DNA from: Candidatus Poseidoniales archaeon
Lineage (GTDB): Archaea; Thermoplasmatota; Poseidoniia; Poseidoniales; Poseidoniaceae
Length of the DNA stretch: 16,047 nucleotides
Assembly: GCA_003602535.1 (NCBI GenBank)
Contig: QQSA01000007.1
Location: forward strand, 23,927 to 39,973
Direction of reading: 5' to 3'
Position numbers and translations under genes: made by a program. How positions within the stretch are numbered: the stretch's first letter is position 1; each line of letters starts with the position of its first letter. The notes under the pieces were generated by a model. That model had not been told where the DNA came from. It saw only the letters and a program-made list of their open reading frames with translations, and did not search any database. Of this stretch, positions 1 to 7,853 are shown piece by piece.

Positions 1-471
1 AGAGTGCCTCACCAAATGGTTGATACTCCGGGATTATTAGATAGGCCAATGGATGATCGTAATGCAATTGAATTACAGGCTATTGCTGCTATTGAGCACG
101 TGGGAAGCCTCTGTATATTTTTGATGGATATCTCCGAGAAATGCGGTACTAGCGTTGAAGATCAGAATAATTTGTTGGATGAAGTAAAACAGCTTCTTCC
201 TGATATCGACATAATTGTTGTTGTATCTAAAGCTGATTTGATGGACCCCCGGCCTGAAAACTGGGATTTAGTTGAACAATTTGAATCTGAATGGGATGGT
301 GAAGGTGAACCACATCTCCCTGTTCTTATCGATGAGGAAGGTTGTGTCACAATTTCTGCACTTGATGGGGTAGGAGTTACAGCATTACGTTTAGAGATGG
401 TTAGGAGATGTAAAGCTAACATGTCTGATGATCCAATGTCTCTTCCTGAAGGATGGCATCGGCAAAGCTGA
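1..471 (+). CDS. NOG1-family GTPase, 3' part (5' end outside window)
   Basis: The frame is open from the first base, so the gene starts upstream; 156 residues are visible. The fragment carries the G3 motif DTPG followed by GLLDRP, then the stretch RNAIELQAIAAIEHV, which is characteristic of NOG1-type (Obg-related) GTPases. A G4-like SKAD (normally NKxD) lies in the strand VVVSKADLMD, and a G5-like SAL follows. The P-loop and G2 must lie before the window. NOG1 proteins act in large ribosomal subunit biogenesis in eukaryotes; archaeal members are thought to act likewise. The acidic linker between G4 and G5 is short. The TGA stop directly abuts the stop codon of the convergent zinc-ribbon gene, leaving no room for a separate terminator. 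The family call is firm; the ribosome role is inferred from the family. Confidence 0.85.
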   Translation, partial: RVPHQMVDTPGLLDRPMDDRNAIELQAIAAIEHVGSLCIFLMDISEKCGTSVEDQNNLLDEVKQLLPDIDIIVVVSKADLMDPRPENWDLVEQFESEWDGEGEPHLPVLIDEEGCVTISALDGVGVTALRLEMVRRCKANMSDDPMSLPEGWHRQS

Positions 472-738
472 TTACATTCTGAGACTGAGTATTATCGGTA
501 TTCCAAAAGCTACAGCGAATACATAAAACATAATTCGCATCATCTTGTCATTTCTTTCTCTTTTTTCTAATTTAGCAATACACTCTTCATCCTTGCAAAT
601 TCTAGGGTCTGCTTTAGAATCAATAGTAACGCCACACATTCGGCAGTGCTTGTGAGATGGTAGATGAGACGATATTTTCGACTTAGCATTACTTATTTTC
701 TTGCTAACTTTTTCCTTAATTGACTTTGCATCTACCAT
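472..738 (-). CDS. Small zinc-ribbon membrane protein, DUF2116-like
   Basis: An 88-residue protein with three parts. Residues 1-28 are lysine/serine-rich. A treble-clef-like metal site follows, with H29-K-H31-C32-x2-C35 and C48-x4-C53. A basic stretch (KLEKRERNDK) then precedes a single hydrophobic segment at about 68-86. This order, HxHCxxCG then CxxxxC then a C-terminal membrane helix, matches the archaeal DUF2116 zinc-ribbon family, whose function is unknown. The basic residues before the helix suggest that the zinc site faces the cytoplasm. The gene starts 4 bp after the UMP kinase stop, so the two are probably co-transcribed. Its TAA stop abuts the stop of the convergent GTPase gene. Confidence 0.75.
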   Translation of the reverse strand: MVDAKSIKEKVSKKISNAKSKISSHLPSHKHCRMCGVTIDSKADPRICKDEECIAKLEKRERNDKMMRIMFYVFAVAFGIPIILSLRM

Positions 739-742
739 AAAA

Positions 743-1447
743 TCACTCCACCTTAATCAAAGTACCAACGAACGGTCTACCTTCTATTGCATCTTCTAGA
801 ATGCTTAGGTCTCTACCATCTAGGACCGCTAAACGCATACTTGCTTCGATAGCCCACTTTACTGCCACAGGATCCACTGCTGCTGATTCACCAGGTTCGA
901 GTGGCTCGGTTCCTGTTATCTCAGCCAATTGATTTAGAGTCAATTCCTCAATTGCTTTCGCGCTACTATCAGTTCTAGGGTCGCTGTCATGGACATGAGA
1001 AACGTTTGTTGCAATAATGCAATGTGGTGCCCCACAATCTCTGGCTAGAGCAACAGCAACAGCATCGGTTGTATGTCCGGGAGTAGTTCCTCCCATTATC
1101 ACGAAATTATGCGCATCGAGTAAATCTGTGGCTTCTTCAGTAGAATTTGGAATGATTGGGCATACATTGCATCCAATATCTAAGAGAGATTGTTGTAGAA
1201 TTGTTGCATTTAATCTGGTTGCAGCAATGCCGACAGTGTCCAATCTATAGGAGTCACTTGTCGATGCTCTAGCAAGTGTTATTCCTTCTCTTGCAGGAAG
1301 TCCACCTCCAACAACAATTCCTAACTTCCTGCCATTTCCTTCAAGATGAACAGCTAGTTGGCGTAATTGTCCGAACCATTGCGACCTTTGTTCAGCCTCT
1401 TCAGGCCTCAGAAGAGAACCTCCGAGTGCGACAATATGGGTCGTCAT
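743..1447 (-). CDS. pyrH: UMP kinase, archaeal type
   Basis: The protein phosphorylates UMP to UDP in pyrimidine nucleotide synthesis. It is a 234-residue amino-acid-kinase-fold protein, close to the usual length of about 225. Visible landmarks are the GGS phosphate loop at 9-11, VVGGG at 45-49 followed by AREG, and LDTVGIAATRLNA at about 69-81, which is the UMP-binding helix of UMP kinases. MGGTTPGHTTDA at 118-129 is the strongest signature separating archaeal UMP kinase from other family members. At 147-157 the ATP-site loop reads TNVSHVHDSDP where NVDGVYxxDP is usual, so the DG pair is replaced by SH. I chose the ATG at 1447; no Shine-Dalgarno sequence is seen, so the message may be leaderless. 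It diverges from aRF1 across 91 bp and is followed after 4 bp by the DUF2116-like gene. Confidence 0.9.
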   Translation of the reverse strand: MTTHIVALGGSLLRPEEAEQRSQWFGQLRQLAVHLEGNGRKLGIVVGGGLPAREGITLARASTSDSYRLDTVGIAATRLNATILQQSLLDIGCNVCPIIPNSTEEATDLLDAHNFVIMGGTTPGHTTDAVAVALARDCGAPHCIIATNVSHVHDSDPRTDSSAKAIEELTLNQLAEITGTEPLEPGESAAVDPVAVKWAIEASMRLAVLDGRDLSILEDAIEGRPFVGTLIKVE

Positions 1448-1481
1448 ATTACATCGTAAATGCCGACCATTGATGATGCTT

Positions 1482-1494
1482 CCTTCTCAGAAGG
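1482..1494 (+). repeat. Small inverted repeat between pyrH and prf1
   Basis: CCTTC and GAAGG form a 5-bp stem around a TCA loop. It lies about 45 bp before the aRF1 start and just upstream of a stronger hairpin. It may be part of the aRF1 leader or an operator; the sequence alone does not decide. Confidence 0.4.
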
Positions 1495-1506
1495 CTTGAA
1501 AGTCCC

Positions 1507-1531
1507 CACCTCAGCCCTTAGGGCTGGGGGG
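1507..1531 (+). promoter_or_regulatory. Hairpin covering the aRF1 Shine-Dalgarno sequence
   Basis: The core CAGCCC-TTA-GGGCTG (1512-1526) is a perfect 6-bp stem with a 3-base loop. It extends outward by a T-G wobble and two C-G pairs to 1509/1529, and by another C-G pair at 1507/1531 after an A/G mismatch. The 3' arm holds the G-run at 1526-1531, the only good ribosome binding site, 7 bases before the ATG at 1539. When folded in RNA, the hairpin would hide that site. A regulatory role is inferred. A remnant of an IS200/IS605-type palindromic end is an alternative, but no transposase is nearby. Confidence 0.55.
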
Positions 1532-1538
1532 AACCTGT

Positions 1539-2786
1539 ATGAGTGATGATGCAGAACAGGCTACTCGCCGACTCAAGTTGAAATTAGCTCTTGAAGATCT
1601 TCGAGAGATGAAGGGTTCAGGTACTGAATTGGTTACGGTTATTATTCCCCCTGATCGCCAAGTTTCAGATGCTAGACAATTACTTCAAAACGAACACGGG
1701 CAAGCTGCCAATATCAAATCTAAGTCCACAAAGAAAAATGTTCAAGGGGCGATTGAATCAGCGATCTCTCTACTTTCAAAATACCGAAGTGCTGGTGAAA
1801 GAGGCCTTGCAATCTTCACAGGAGCAATAATTGTCGGGAATAATAAAACCCGTCACACCACTGTAATTATTGACGACCCTCCTCAACCACTGCTTTCATT
1901 CAGGTATAGGTGTGATTCGAAATTTGAATTAACTCAGCTGGAAGATATGCTGATCGATAAGAAATCATACGGTCTGTTCGTAATTGATAGAGCAGAGGCT
2001 GCATACGGAATTGCTAGCGGAAAGAGAATCCATGTTCAAGAGTTTTTAGTTTCTAATATCATGGGTAAACACAGACAAGGAGGTCAGTCCGCTCAGCGTT
2101 TCGAGAGACTGATTGAAGAAGCAGCTCATAATTTCTTCAAACGTGCCACAGAGCATGCATGTTCCTATTGGTTACCAGAGTTAGAAAACATCCAAGCGAT
2201 CATTATTGGTGGCCCAGGTGCTACTAAAGATTTCGTTGTAAAGAATGATTATTTCCATCATGAAATCGCAAAGAAGATTGCCAAGACTACTTTTGATGTA
2301 GGATACTCAAATGAAAGTGGAGTTCGTGAATTAGTTGACAATGCAGGAGGTTTGATGGGCGAGATTGAACTCGATGCTGAGAGGAAGTTAGTAACTGAAT
2401 TCTTGGAAGAGTTAGTCAAACAAAGCCCGAAAGCAACATATGGTGAAGTAATGATAAGACAAGCTCTGGAACAAGGCGCAGTAGCTAAGTTGCTCATCAG
2501 TGAAGGCATGAGGAAAAATGTAGTTTCGATTGAATGTAAGTCATGTTCCCACGAATGGACTACTAGTGTAGGCCGTATGGATGCTTTACCGCCTTGTCCG
2601 AAATGTAAGGCAGATGGTGATGATCTTAACGAAATAAGTTCAATATCACTTATCGATGAGTTTTCAACTTTAGCCAGTAAAGGCCGTGCTGAAGTGAAGT
2701 TTATTTCAATAGATACTGAGGAAGGTGCACAATTAAATTCTGGTTTTGGAGGACTGGCTGCAATTCTTCGTTACTCAATGATGTGA
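1539..2786 (+). CDS. prf1: Peptide chain release factor 1 (aRF1)
   Basis: This class I release factor reads all three stop codons and triggers peptidyl-tRNA hydrolysis on the ribosome. All three domains are visible in 415 residues, the usual archaeal length. The N domain has the NIKS stop-recognition motif at 58-61 and YxCxxxF at 123-129. The M domain has the catalytic GGQ at 181-183 in the context GKHRQGGQSAQRF. The C domain binds the partner aRF1-type GTPase/ABCE1 and carries a four-cysteine zinc minidomain (C333, C336, C353, C356). It ends in the family-typical GFGGLAAILRY. The start is set by the G-run at 1526-1531. ArgS follows after 4 bp, so the two form an operon. Confidence 0.97.
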   Translation: MSDDAEQATRRLKLKLALEDLREMKGSGTELVTVIIPPDRQVSDARQLLQNEHGQAANIKSKSTKKNVQGAIESAISLLSKYRSAGERGLAIFTGAIIVGNNKTRHTTVIIDDPPQPLLSFRYRCDSKFELTQLEDMLIDKKSYGLFVIDRAEAAYGIASGKRIHVQEFLVSNIMGKHRQGGQSAQRFERLIEEAAHNFFKRATEHACSYWLPELENIQAIIIGGPGATKDFVVKNDYFHHEIAKKIAKTTFDVGYSNESGVRELVDNAGGLMGEIELDAERKLVTEFLEELVKQSPKATYGEVMIRQALEQGAVAKLLISEGMRKNVVSIECKSCSHEWTTSVGRMDALPPCPKCKADGDDLNEISSISLIDEFSTLASKGRAEVKFISIDTEEGAQLNSGFGGLAAILRYSMM

Positions 2787-2790
2787 TAAA

Positions 2791-4500
2791 ATGGAAATAC
2801 TTCGCAATATAATTGAGTCCTCCTTAGAATCAGCGTTATCTGATATCGGAGTCCAAGGAGACTTTTGGAAGAAGGCCTTAGGTCCAAGTAGAGAGAAGGA
2901 CCAAGGTGATCTATCTCTACCATGCTTCCCCTTCGCGAAGCAACTTGGGAAAAATCCTGCAGATATCGCTGCAGAATTAGCTTCTGCTCTTTCTGACGAC
3001 TTTGAGGTCGCTGCAACTGGTGGTTATCTAAATTTCAGCGCAAAGTCTGATTGGCTAGTGGCAAATGTTCTCACCTCCACAAAAATGCCAGGAAGTAAGG
3101 AAGTACTAATCGAGCATACAAGTGCCAACCCAAATGGGCCATTCCATGTAGGGCGTGCTAGAAATGCAATTCTTGGAGATACTCTAGTTCGATTAAATCG
3201 TCTTTACGGTAATAATGTAAAAGCGGAATATTATGTTGATGACATGGGTAAGCAAGTTGGAGTTATGGCGTGGTCACTTGCTAATTTATCAAGTGAAGAT
3301 GTAGATCGTATTTTGGAAGGAAATGATGGCATAAATCCCCGTTGGAAAGGTAAGACCGACCATGAAACAGTGCGTTGGTATCAAGCTGCGCAATTGCTAA
3401 GAGCAGATGGTAATGACGAAATCGAAACTGAAATCGGAAAACTTGTCCATGCTTCTGAGCACGGTGATGACTCAGTATTATCTCAATTTGAACAAGCCTA
3501 CAAACCAGTACTAGATGGAATGCTGGAAACCCTTTCACGTTTGGGAATCAAATTTGATACATTTACTAAGGAATCTAAATTTGTAGTTGATGGCTCCGTT
3601 TCTGCATTGATGGAGCGTCTTGAGAAATTAGATATTCACGGGACTGCAGACAATGGTGCTCACTTCTTAGATTTGGGTCAAAGGGGTCTCAAAGGCAAGA
3701 CTGAATTTTACTATAGAAGAGGAGATGGCTCTTCATTATATGCTACTCGTGATATTGCATATCATATGTGGAAATGGCAACAATGTGATGAACTAATCAA
3801 CGTTCTTGGAGAAGATCACAAATTACAAGCAAAGCAGGTAGGAATGACATTGCAGGAACTTGGTGAAAAGGTCCCAGAAGTAATGTTCTATGCTTTCATT
3901 AAACTCCCAGAAGGGAAAATGAGCACAAGACGTGGTAATGTGGTTTTCATGGATGATTTGCTTGAAGAAGCCAAAGCGCAGGCTGCATCTGTTGTCAAGG
4001 AGTTGAGGGGTGAACTAGATTCTGAACTTATTGAGACAATTTCTGAAGCAGTTGGGGTTTCGGCTGTACGATTTAACATAACCAAAGTTAGTCCTGACAA
4101 AGGGTTCACTTTCCGTTGGGAGGAAGCGCTATCATTCGAGGGAGAAAGTGCTCCATTCATCATGTATTCTCATACCAGAGCATGTTCAATAGCAAAGCGT
4201 GTTGGAAGAGATGCAGTAATGGAATCAAGAGGTGAGATACCTCCTGCTATGCATGAGTTATTGCGTGTTATGGCATGTCATCTCGACAAACTTGGTCATT
4301 CTGTAAGGGAGAATAAGCCACACATTTTTGCTTTCCATATGCTTGAATTAGCAACAGCTTACAATTCGTTTTATCGTGATTGTCATGTCATAGTTGATGG
4401 GGTGGTAAACGAGTTTAACTTCGCAGTGAGCGAGAAAACTAGGGAAATGTTGCGCAATGGGATGATTGGATTAGGAATTATTCCTCTGGAATCGATGTGA
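2791..4500 (+). CDS. argS: Arginyl-tRNA synthetase
   Basis: This class I synthetase charges tRNA-Arg with arginine. The 569 residues contain the N-terminal additional domain (about 1-95). The ATP site HVGR (119-122) follows SANPNGPF, a standard ArgS context. YATRDIAYH lies at 317-325. The second ATP motif is KMSTR at 376-380 in place of KMSK, which is common in ArgS. A DALR-type helical anticodon-binding domain runs from about 455 to the C terminus. The ATG lies 4 bp after the aRF1 stop with only a weak GTGAT-type pairing site, suggesting translational coupling. The last 23 bp overlap the convergent zinc-ribbon gene on the other strand. Confidence 0.97.
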   Translation: MEILRNIIESSLESALSDIGVQGDFWKKALGPSREKDQGDLSLPCFPFAKQLGKNPADIAAELASALSDDFEVAATGGYLNFSAKSDWLVANVLTSTKMPGSKEVLIEHTSANPNGPFHVGRARNAILGDTLVRLNRLYGNNVKAEYYVDDMGKQVGVMAWSLANLSSEDVDRILEGNDGINPRWKGKTDHETVRWYQAAQLLRADGNDEIETEIGKLVHASEHGDDSVLSQFEQAYKPVLDGMLETLSRLGIKFDTFTKESKFVVDGSVSALMERLEKLDIHGTADNGAHFLDLGQRGLKGKTEFYYRRGDGSSLYATRDIAYHMWKWQQCDELINVLGEDHKLQAKQVGMTLQELGEKVPEVMFYAFIKLPEGKMSTRRGNVVFMDDLLEEAKAQAASVVKELRGELDSELIETISEAVGVSAVRFNITKVSPDKGFTFRWEEALSFEGESAPFIMYSHTRACSIAKRVGRDAVMESRGEIPPAMHELLRVMACHLDKLGHSVRENKPHIFAFHMLELATAYNSFYRDCHVIVDGVVNEFNFAVSEKTREMLRNGMIGLGIIPLESM

Positions 4501-5005
4501 ATGCGCTTTCAGGAGTTCTACCAGCCGCTTCTAACTGAGCACCTATTTCATTCAATTCTGCTATGGCTTCTTCAATGGTTTCAGTCTGCTTCAAGAATCT
4601 TGTTGGAGGCCATCCAAGATCAATTTTACCACGGTTTATTGTAGATTCTTCAATCCAAGCTTCACAGGATTGTCCAGTGCACATTGCCGAGTATGAATCT
4701 AAGTCCATCCAGAACGTTCTTCTTTTGCAAACTGGACAGTCTCTGCAATGCATGGTAGAAAGAACAGTCATTCCTTCTTCACCAATCCTATCCACTTCCC
4801 AGATAACCAGATCAGATCTAGTTAATGCCATAAGATGAGATTTTCGTAGAAAGCGTCTCAGTACTTTCCAAGCGACTTCTTCAGTCGAGAAAATGCCTAG
4901 TCCAATCGCTCCCCCGTTCTCTTCGGTGACAGAGGGTACGAAGACTCGACTGGGGGCTGTCATGATTGGTGCTGTCAAGTGATAGCCCTTCAATCCCTCG
5001 TCCAT
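4478..5005 (-). CDS. Uncharacterised zinc-ribbon protein, last gene of the minus-strand operon
   Basis: I do not recognise this 175-residue protein. Its centre has C87, C90-x2-C93 and, after a short hairpin-like stretch, C109-x4-C114, a likely single zinc ribbon. Before this lies a predicted alpha/beta region with FSTEEVAWKVLRRFLRK (39-55), reminiscent of small domains that read a value and pass it to a helix. The C-terminal part (about 141-160) is an acidic amphipathic helix. No signal peptide or membrane segment is seen. The start overlaps the end of folB by 16 bp, so it is probably translated from the same message. The 3' end overlaps argS by 23 bp in opposite orientation. The unbroken frame and operon position support a real gene. 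Confidence 0.7.
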   Translation of the reverse strand: MDEGLKGYHLTAPIMTAPSRVFVPSVTEENGGAIGLGIFSTEEVAWKVLRRFLRKSHLMALTRSDLVIWEVDRIGEEGMTVLSTMHCRDCPVCKRRTFWMDLDSYSAMCTGQSCEAWIEESTINRGKIDLGWPPTRFLKQTETIEEAIAELNEIGAQLEAAGRTPESAFTSIPEE

Positions 5006-5349
5006 TCATGTTCGACAACAGCCAATCCGCCAGGATGTGGGAATGGGGCATCAGGTTTTTCCATTCTGATCGAAATAGACTGCACAATTTCGTTTGAACT
5101 AATTTTGTCTACAAGTTTCTTGCAAAGAGTTTCCATAAGTTTGACAGGCTTTGAGTTCACTATCTCGCTATCAACTGCTGATTGTAAATCTGCATAATTC
5201 AGTGTTAAATCAAGGTCATCTGATTCTACATCGGAAATCAGTGTAGCCCAGATTGAAATTACAAAAGGTTGATTTCTTTCTCTTTCAAAATCATATGCGC
5301 CATGGCACGCCATAATCTCATATGACTCGAGACCAATTCGAGTGACCAT
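4990..5349 (-). CDS. folB: Dihydroneopterin aldolase, FolB type
   Basis: The protein cleaves dihydroneopterin to 6-hydroxymethyl-dihydropterin and glycolaldehyde in folate/pterin cofactor synthesis. At 119 residues it has the bacterial FolB length. The family residues are in place: CHGAYDFERERNQPF with E22, NYADL with Y52, KLMETL with E73, and the catalytic lysine K98 in the EKPDAPFP motif. Most archaea use an unrelated enzyme (MptD) for this step, so a FolB here points to bacterial ancestry. Related activities such as epimerase or 7,8-dihydroneopterin oxidase share this fold and cannot be excluded. The gene starts 2 bp after the parvulin stop and overlaps the next gene by 16 bp. Confidence 0.88.
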   Translation of the reverse strand: MVTRIGLESYEIMACHGAYDFERERNQPFVISIWATLISDVESDDLDLTLNYADLQSAVDSEIVNSKPVKLMETLCKKLVDKISSNEIVQSISIRMEKPDAPFPHPGGLAVVEHEWTRD

Positions 5350-5351
5350 TT

Positions 5352-5639
5352 CTATTCCTCACGTTCGTGGACCCAAATTAGATGATATCCAAATTGTGTT
5401 TTTACTGGTTGTGAGACAGTTTTCAGAGGTGTAGACCAAACGGCTTCTTCGAATTCAGCAACCATTTGTCCTTTCCTGAACCATCCTAAATCACCACCTT
5501 TCTGGCTTGAAGGGCAATCAGATTTCTTTCTTGCAGTCTTTTGAAAATCTTTTAATTTCTTTATATTATTAGCTAACTGTGTAGCTTCGCCTTTACTCTT
5601 TACGAGTATGTGGCTTGCATGTGCGCTAGGCTTTACCAT
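5352..5639 (-). CDS. Parvulin-type peptidyl-prolyl cis-trans isomerase
   Basis: A stand-alone rotamase of 95 residues that speeds proline isomerisation during protein folding. Visible family marks are ASHILVKS (H10), CPSSQKGGDLGWF (C42, GGDLG at 48-52), GQMVAEFEEAV (M59, F63) and the closing FGYHLIWV (H86). It has no signal peptide, membrane helix or extra domain, so it is probably cytosolic, like the small parvulins of marine Thaumarchaeota. The frame is open upstream to 5801, but the ATG at 5639 fits the family start. It has a strong GAGGGG ribosome site at 5646-5651 that overlaps the stop of the peptidase gene. FolB follows after 2 bp. Confidence 0.92.
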   Translation of the reverse strand: MVKPSAHASHILVKSKGEATQLANNIKKLKDFQKTARKKSDCPSSQKGGDLGWFRKGQMVAEFEEAVWSTPLKTVSQPVKTQFGYHLIWVHEREE

Positions 5640-5645
5640 AATCTT

Positions 5646-5651
5646 CCCCTC
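5646..5651 (-). promoter_or_regulatory. Shine-Dalgarno site deciding the parvulin start
   Basis: On the minus strand this reads GAGGGG, 6 bases before the ATG at 5639, and overlaps the TGA stop of the peptidase gene. It supports the short parvulin start over the longer open frame that begins at 5801. Confidence 0.7.
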
Positions 5652-7263
5652 ATGTGTCTGCGTTCCAAGCAAGGTATTTGACATAATTTCCATAAATCGT
5701 AATTGATATGCCGAGGCTCTCTTCATTGAATCTAGACATCTCGTCAAGATATGTGTGATATTCCCAAGAGCCACTGCCATAGCATACTGCTGCTCTGCCA
5801 ACTATGTTGTCCTCTAGATTGTATACGAATGGGCAATGATCAGAATTACATGGCATCCCGTTCGGCTCACCTTTGTCTCCATCATATAGTCCCAAATTTA
5901 TGGTATATTTTTCTGCCATTTCAGGATAATCATCTTTGTATTTCTCTGTTAGATTTTTGATATGTTCGTAATCTTCAGGATGATTAGAGAAAAGGGTTAC
6001 TGAATTGCCTCTTGAAGAATCGATATCGACGTGGTTCATGTCTAGGTTGATATACAATCGTAAGTTTTCTGATAGTTCCTTATTGAGGTCTGCAACATAA
6101 GCATTTGAACCCCATAATCCTTCTTCTTCGCCGCCCCATGTACAGAATCTAATCGTTCTTTCAGGGATTCCATTTTCTGCAATCTCTTCACTGAATATAG
6201 TCGCCAACTCCAATACAGATGCAGTACCTGATGTGTCATCTACAGCTCCTTCGGCTTGGTATACTGTGTCGTGATGTGCTCCAACAATAACAAGTTCGTT
6301 ACTATTGCCATAATAGGTTCCGCAAGGCACACGAATTGTCAATTCTTGATCATTGGTTACATCGATTATCATTTCTAATCTTCCACTGCCATTGATTACT
6401 ACTTCTTCTAGAATTTCACCGGCTTCCTTACTCATTGCTATGAATGCCATTTGCGAAGGTACATTGCCGCCGTTTGCCTGGACTATTGCATCAAAGTTTG
6501 TTCCCTTGAAAATTGGCACACAATCATTACCCTCAATTTTGCCACAATTGTAATCTTTGTTCACACGAATAATAGATGCAAGGTCATTTTCTATAGCACG
6601 AGTCATGTAATCTGTATTTCCTAGTTTAGTGCCTGCTCCTACAACATACCCAATCTTCCCAGCTGCAGATTGCCATAGCGAATCATCTGATCCATCACCA
6701 AGGTAGACTACATCCATGTCATCACTAAACATGAATGATGACTCACCTGAAAAACCTTGGATGACATAATCGCTTCTGTGATTGAATGTTGTTACTTGGC
6801 TTCCTTGATCTCCTAGTGAGCATTCAGCTACTCCAATTACTCCACCTACAGTTCCTGGCTTGCAAACCTTTAGACTTGGTTCGCTATTTATGCTGTGCAT
6901 TGGTACTTCGTAGGTGTGAAGCGTTGCTTGGTATCCTAATTCTTCAAATAAATCAGCGATATATTCTGCTGTTGCCTGCTCTTCTATAGAGCCACTCATT
7001 CTGCCCTTCCACTCTGGATGACCTAAACTGACTAAATCTTCAGCGAATCCTCTTACCCGATCTTGGTCAAATTCAATTGATGCTCCATAATCTACAGGTT
7101 CATCATCTAAAAAGAAGTAAAGGAATGTTGAAGAAATGAACAAAACAACTAGCACAGATGCTACGAATGTAGTACTTCGCAAGAATTCTACTGCACTTCT
7201 GCGATGATTGGCACCAGTCCAGTCTTCAGCGATTTCAGCAGAGAATATTTCTTGCTCGCTCAT
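5650..7263 (-). CDS. Membrane-anchored M28-family zinc metallopeptidase
   Basis: A 537-residue aminopeptidase-like enzyme. The N terminus (1-31) is cytoplasmic by the positive-inside rule (RR at 21-22). A single membrane helix spans about 32-52, and the rest faces outward. A PA-like insert at about 165-300 precedes the catalytic half. The two-zinc site is complete: H330 and D332 in GAHHDTV, D342 in AVDDTSG, the base E379 and ligand E380 in GGEEEGLWGS, D408 in INLDM, and H503 in YHTYLDE. Nine or more cysteines in the outer part could form disulphides. The likely role is to trim peptides at the cell surface for uptake. The ATG overlaps the UbiX stop by 4 bp (ATGA), a sign of coupled translation. 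The exact substrate cannot be read from the sequence. Confidence 0.92.
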   Translation of the reverse strand: MSEQEIFSAEIAEDWTGANHRRSAVEFLRSTTFVASVLVVLFISSTFLYFFLDDEPVDYGASIEFDQDRVRGFAEDLVSLGHPEWKGRMSGSIEEQATAEYIADLFEELGYQATLHTYEVPMHSINSEPSLKVCKPGTVGGVIGVAECSLGDQGSQVTTFNHRSDYVIQGFSGESSFMFSDDMDVVYLGDGSDDSLWQSAAGKIGYVVGAGTKLGNTDYMTRAIENDLASIIRVNKDYNCGKIEGNDCVPIFKGTNFDAIVQANGGNVPSQMAFIAMSKEAGEILEEVVINGSGRLEMIIDVTNDQELTIRVPCGTYYGNSNELVIVGAHHDTVYQAEGAVDDTSGTASVLELATIFSEEIAENGIPERTIRFCTWGGEEEGLWGSNAYVADLNKELSENLRLYINLDMNHVDIDSSRGNSVTLFSNHPEDYEHIKNLTEKYKDDYPEMAEKYTINLGLYDGDKGEPNGMPCNSDHCPFVYNLEDNIVGRAAVCYGSGSWEYHTYLDEMSRFNEESLGISITIYGNYVKYLAWNADT

Positions 7264-7826
7264 GGAATTTCATCCCCGGTCCACCTCTTGGTCAGGTCAT
7301 TGTCTCTGTTGAGGTGGTCGAGTATGCGTGCTACTACAAAGTCTATCAAGTCATCCATTGTTTTGGGCAGATTGTAGAATCCAGGAGATGCAGGGATTAC
7401 TATTGCTCCCCATCCAGATAATTTAGCCATATTTTCCAAGTGTACTGTGGCATAAGGCGCTTCTCTCGGCACTAAAATCAGTTTTCTTCTTTCCTTCATT
7501 GCAACTATTGCAGACCTTGTTGCAAGATTGTCTCCAATGCCTGCTGCGAGTTTTCCAAGAGTAGATCCACTACATGGGCAAACTACTACTGCATCGATAG
7601 TCGCAGATCCTGAAGCTGATTTAGCACCTACATTGTCATTATTTTCTAGTAATGCTCCCGTTTGTTCAGATAACATTTCGGGGGTCAGTCCATTACATTC
7701 GTGCGCAAGAGTAATTCTGCCAGAATCGGTTACTACCAATCTAGCATCTTTTCCTAATATCTGTGCTAATCGGACTCCATATATTGCGCCAGAAGCACCA
7801 GATATTACAAGAACGACTTCGCCCAT
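7260..7826 (-). CDS. ubiX: Flavin prenyltransferase, UbiX/Pad1 family
   Basis: The enzyme joins a prenyl group to FMN, making the prenyl-FMN cofactor of UbiD-type decarboxylases. From the ATG at 7826 it has 188 residues, the usual length. Motifs are GASGAIYG at 10-17 (FMN phosphate loop), CPCSGSTLGKLAAGIGDNL at 83-101, LVPREAPY at 118-125, PGFYNLP at 148-154, and the RW pair near the C terminus. An in-frame ATG at 7850 would add eight residues and lie 3 bp after the preceding stop. I prefer 7826 because the hydrophobic first strand then begins as in relatives; neither start has a clear ribosome site. No UbiD partner lies in the window. Confidence 0.92.
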   Translation of the reverse strand: MGEVVLVISGASGAIYGVRLAQILGKDARLVVTDSGRITLAHECNGLTPEMLSEQTGALLENNDNVGAKSASGSATIDAVVVCPCSGSTLGKLAAGIGDNLATRSAIVAMKERRKLILVPREAPYATVHLENMAKLSGWGAIVIPASPGFYNLPKTMDDLIDFVVARILDHLNRDNDLTKRWTGDEIP

Positions 7827-7853
7827 TAAATGATTCTCGTACGGAATCATGTA

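Noticed and set aside
5640..5801. An N-terminal extension of the parvulin to 5801
   Set aside because: It would overlap the conserved C-terminal end of the peptidase in another frame, including its HTYLDE region. The ATG at 5639 has a strong ribosome site and fits family length.
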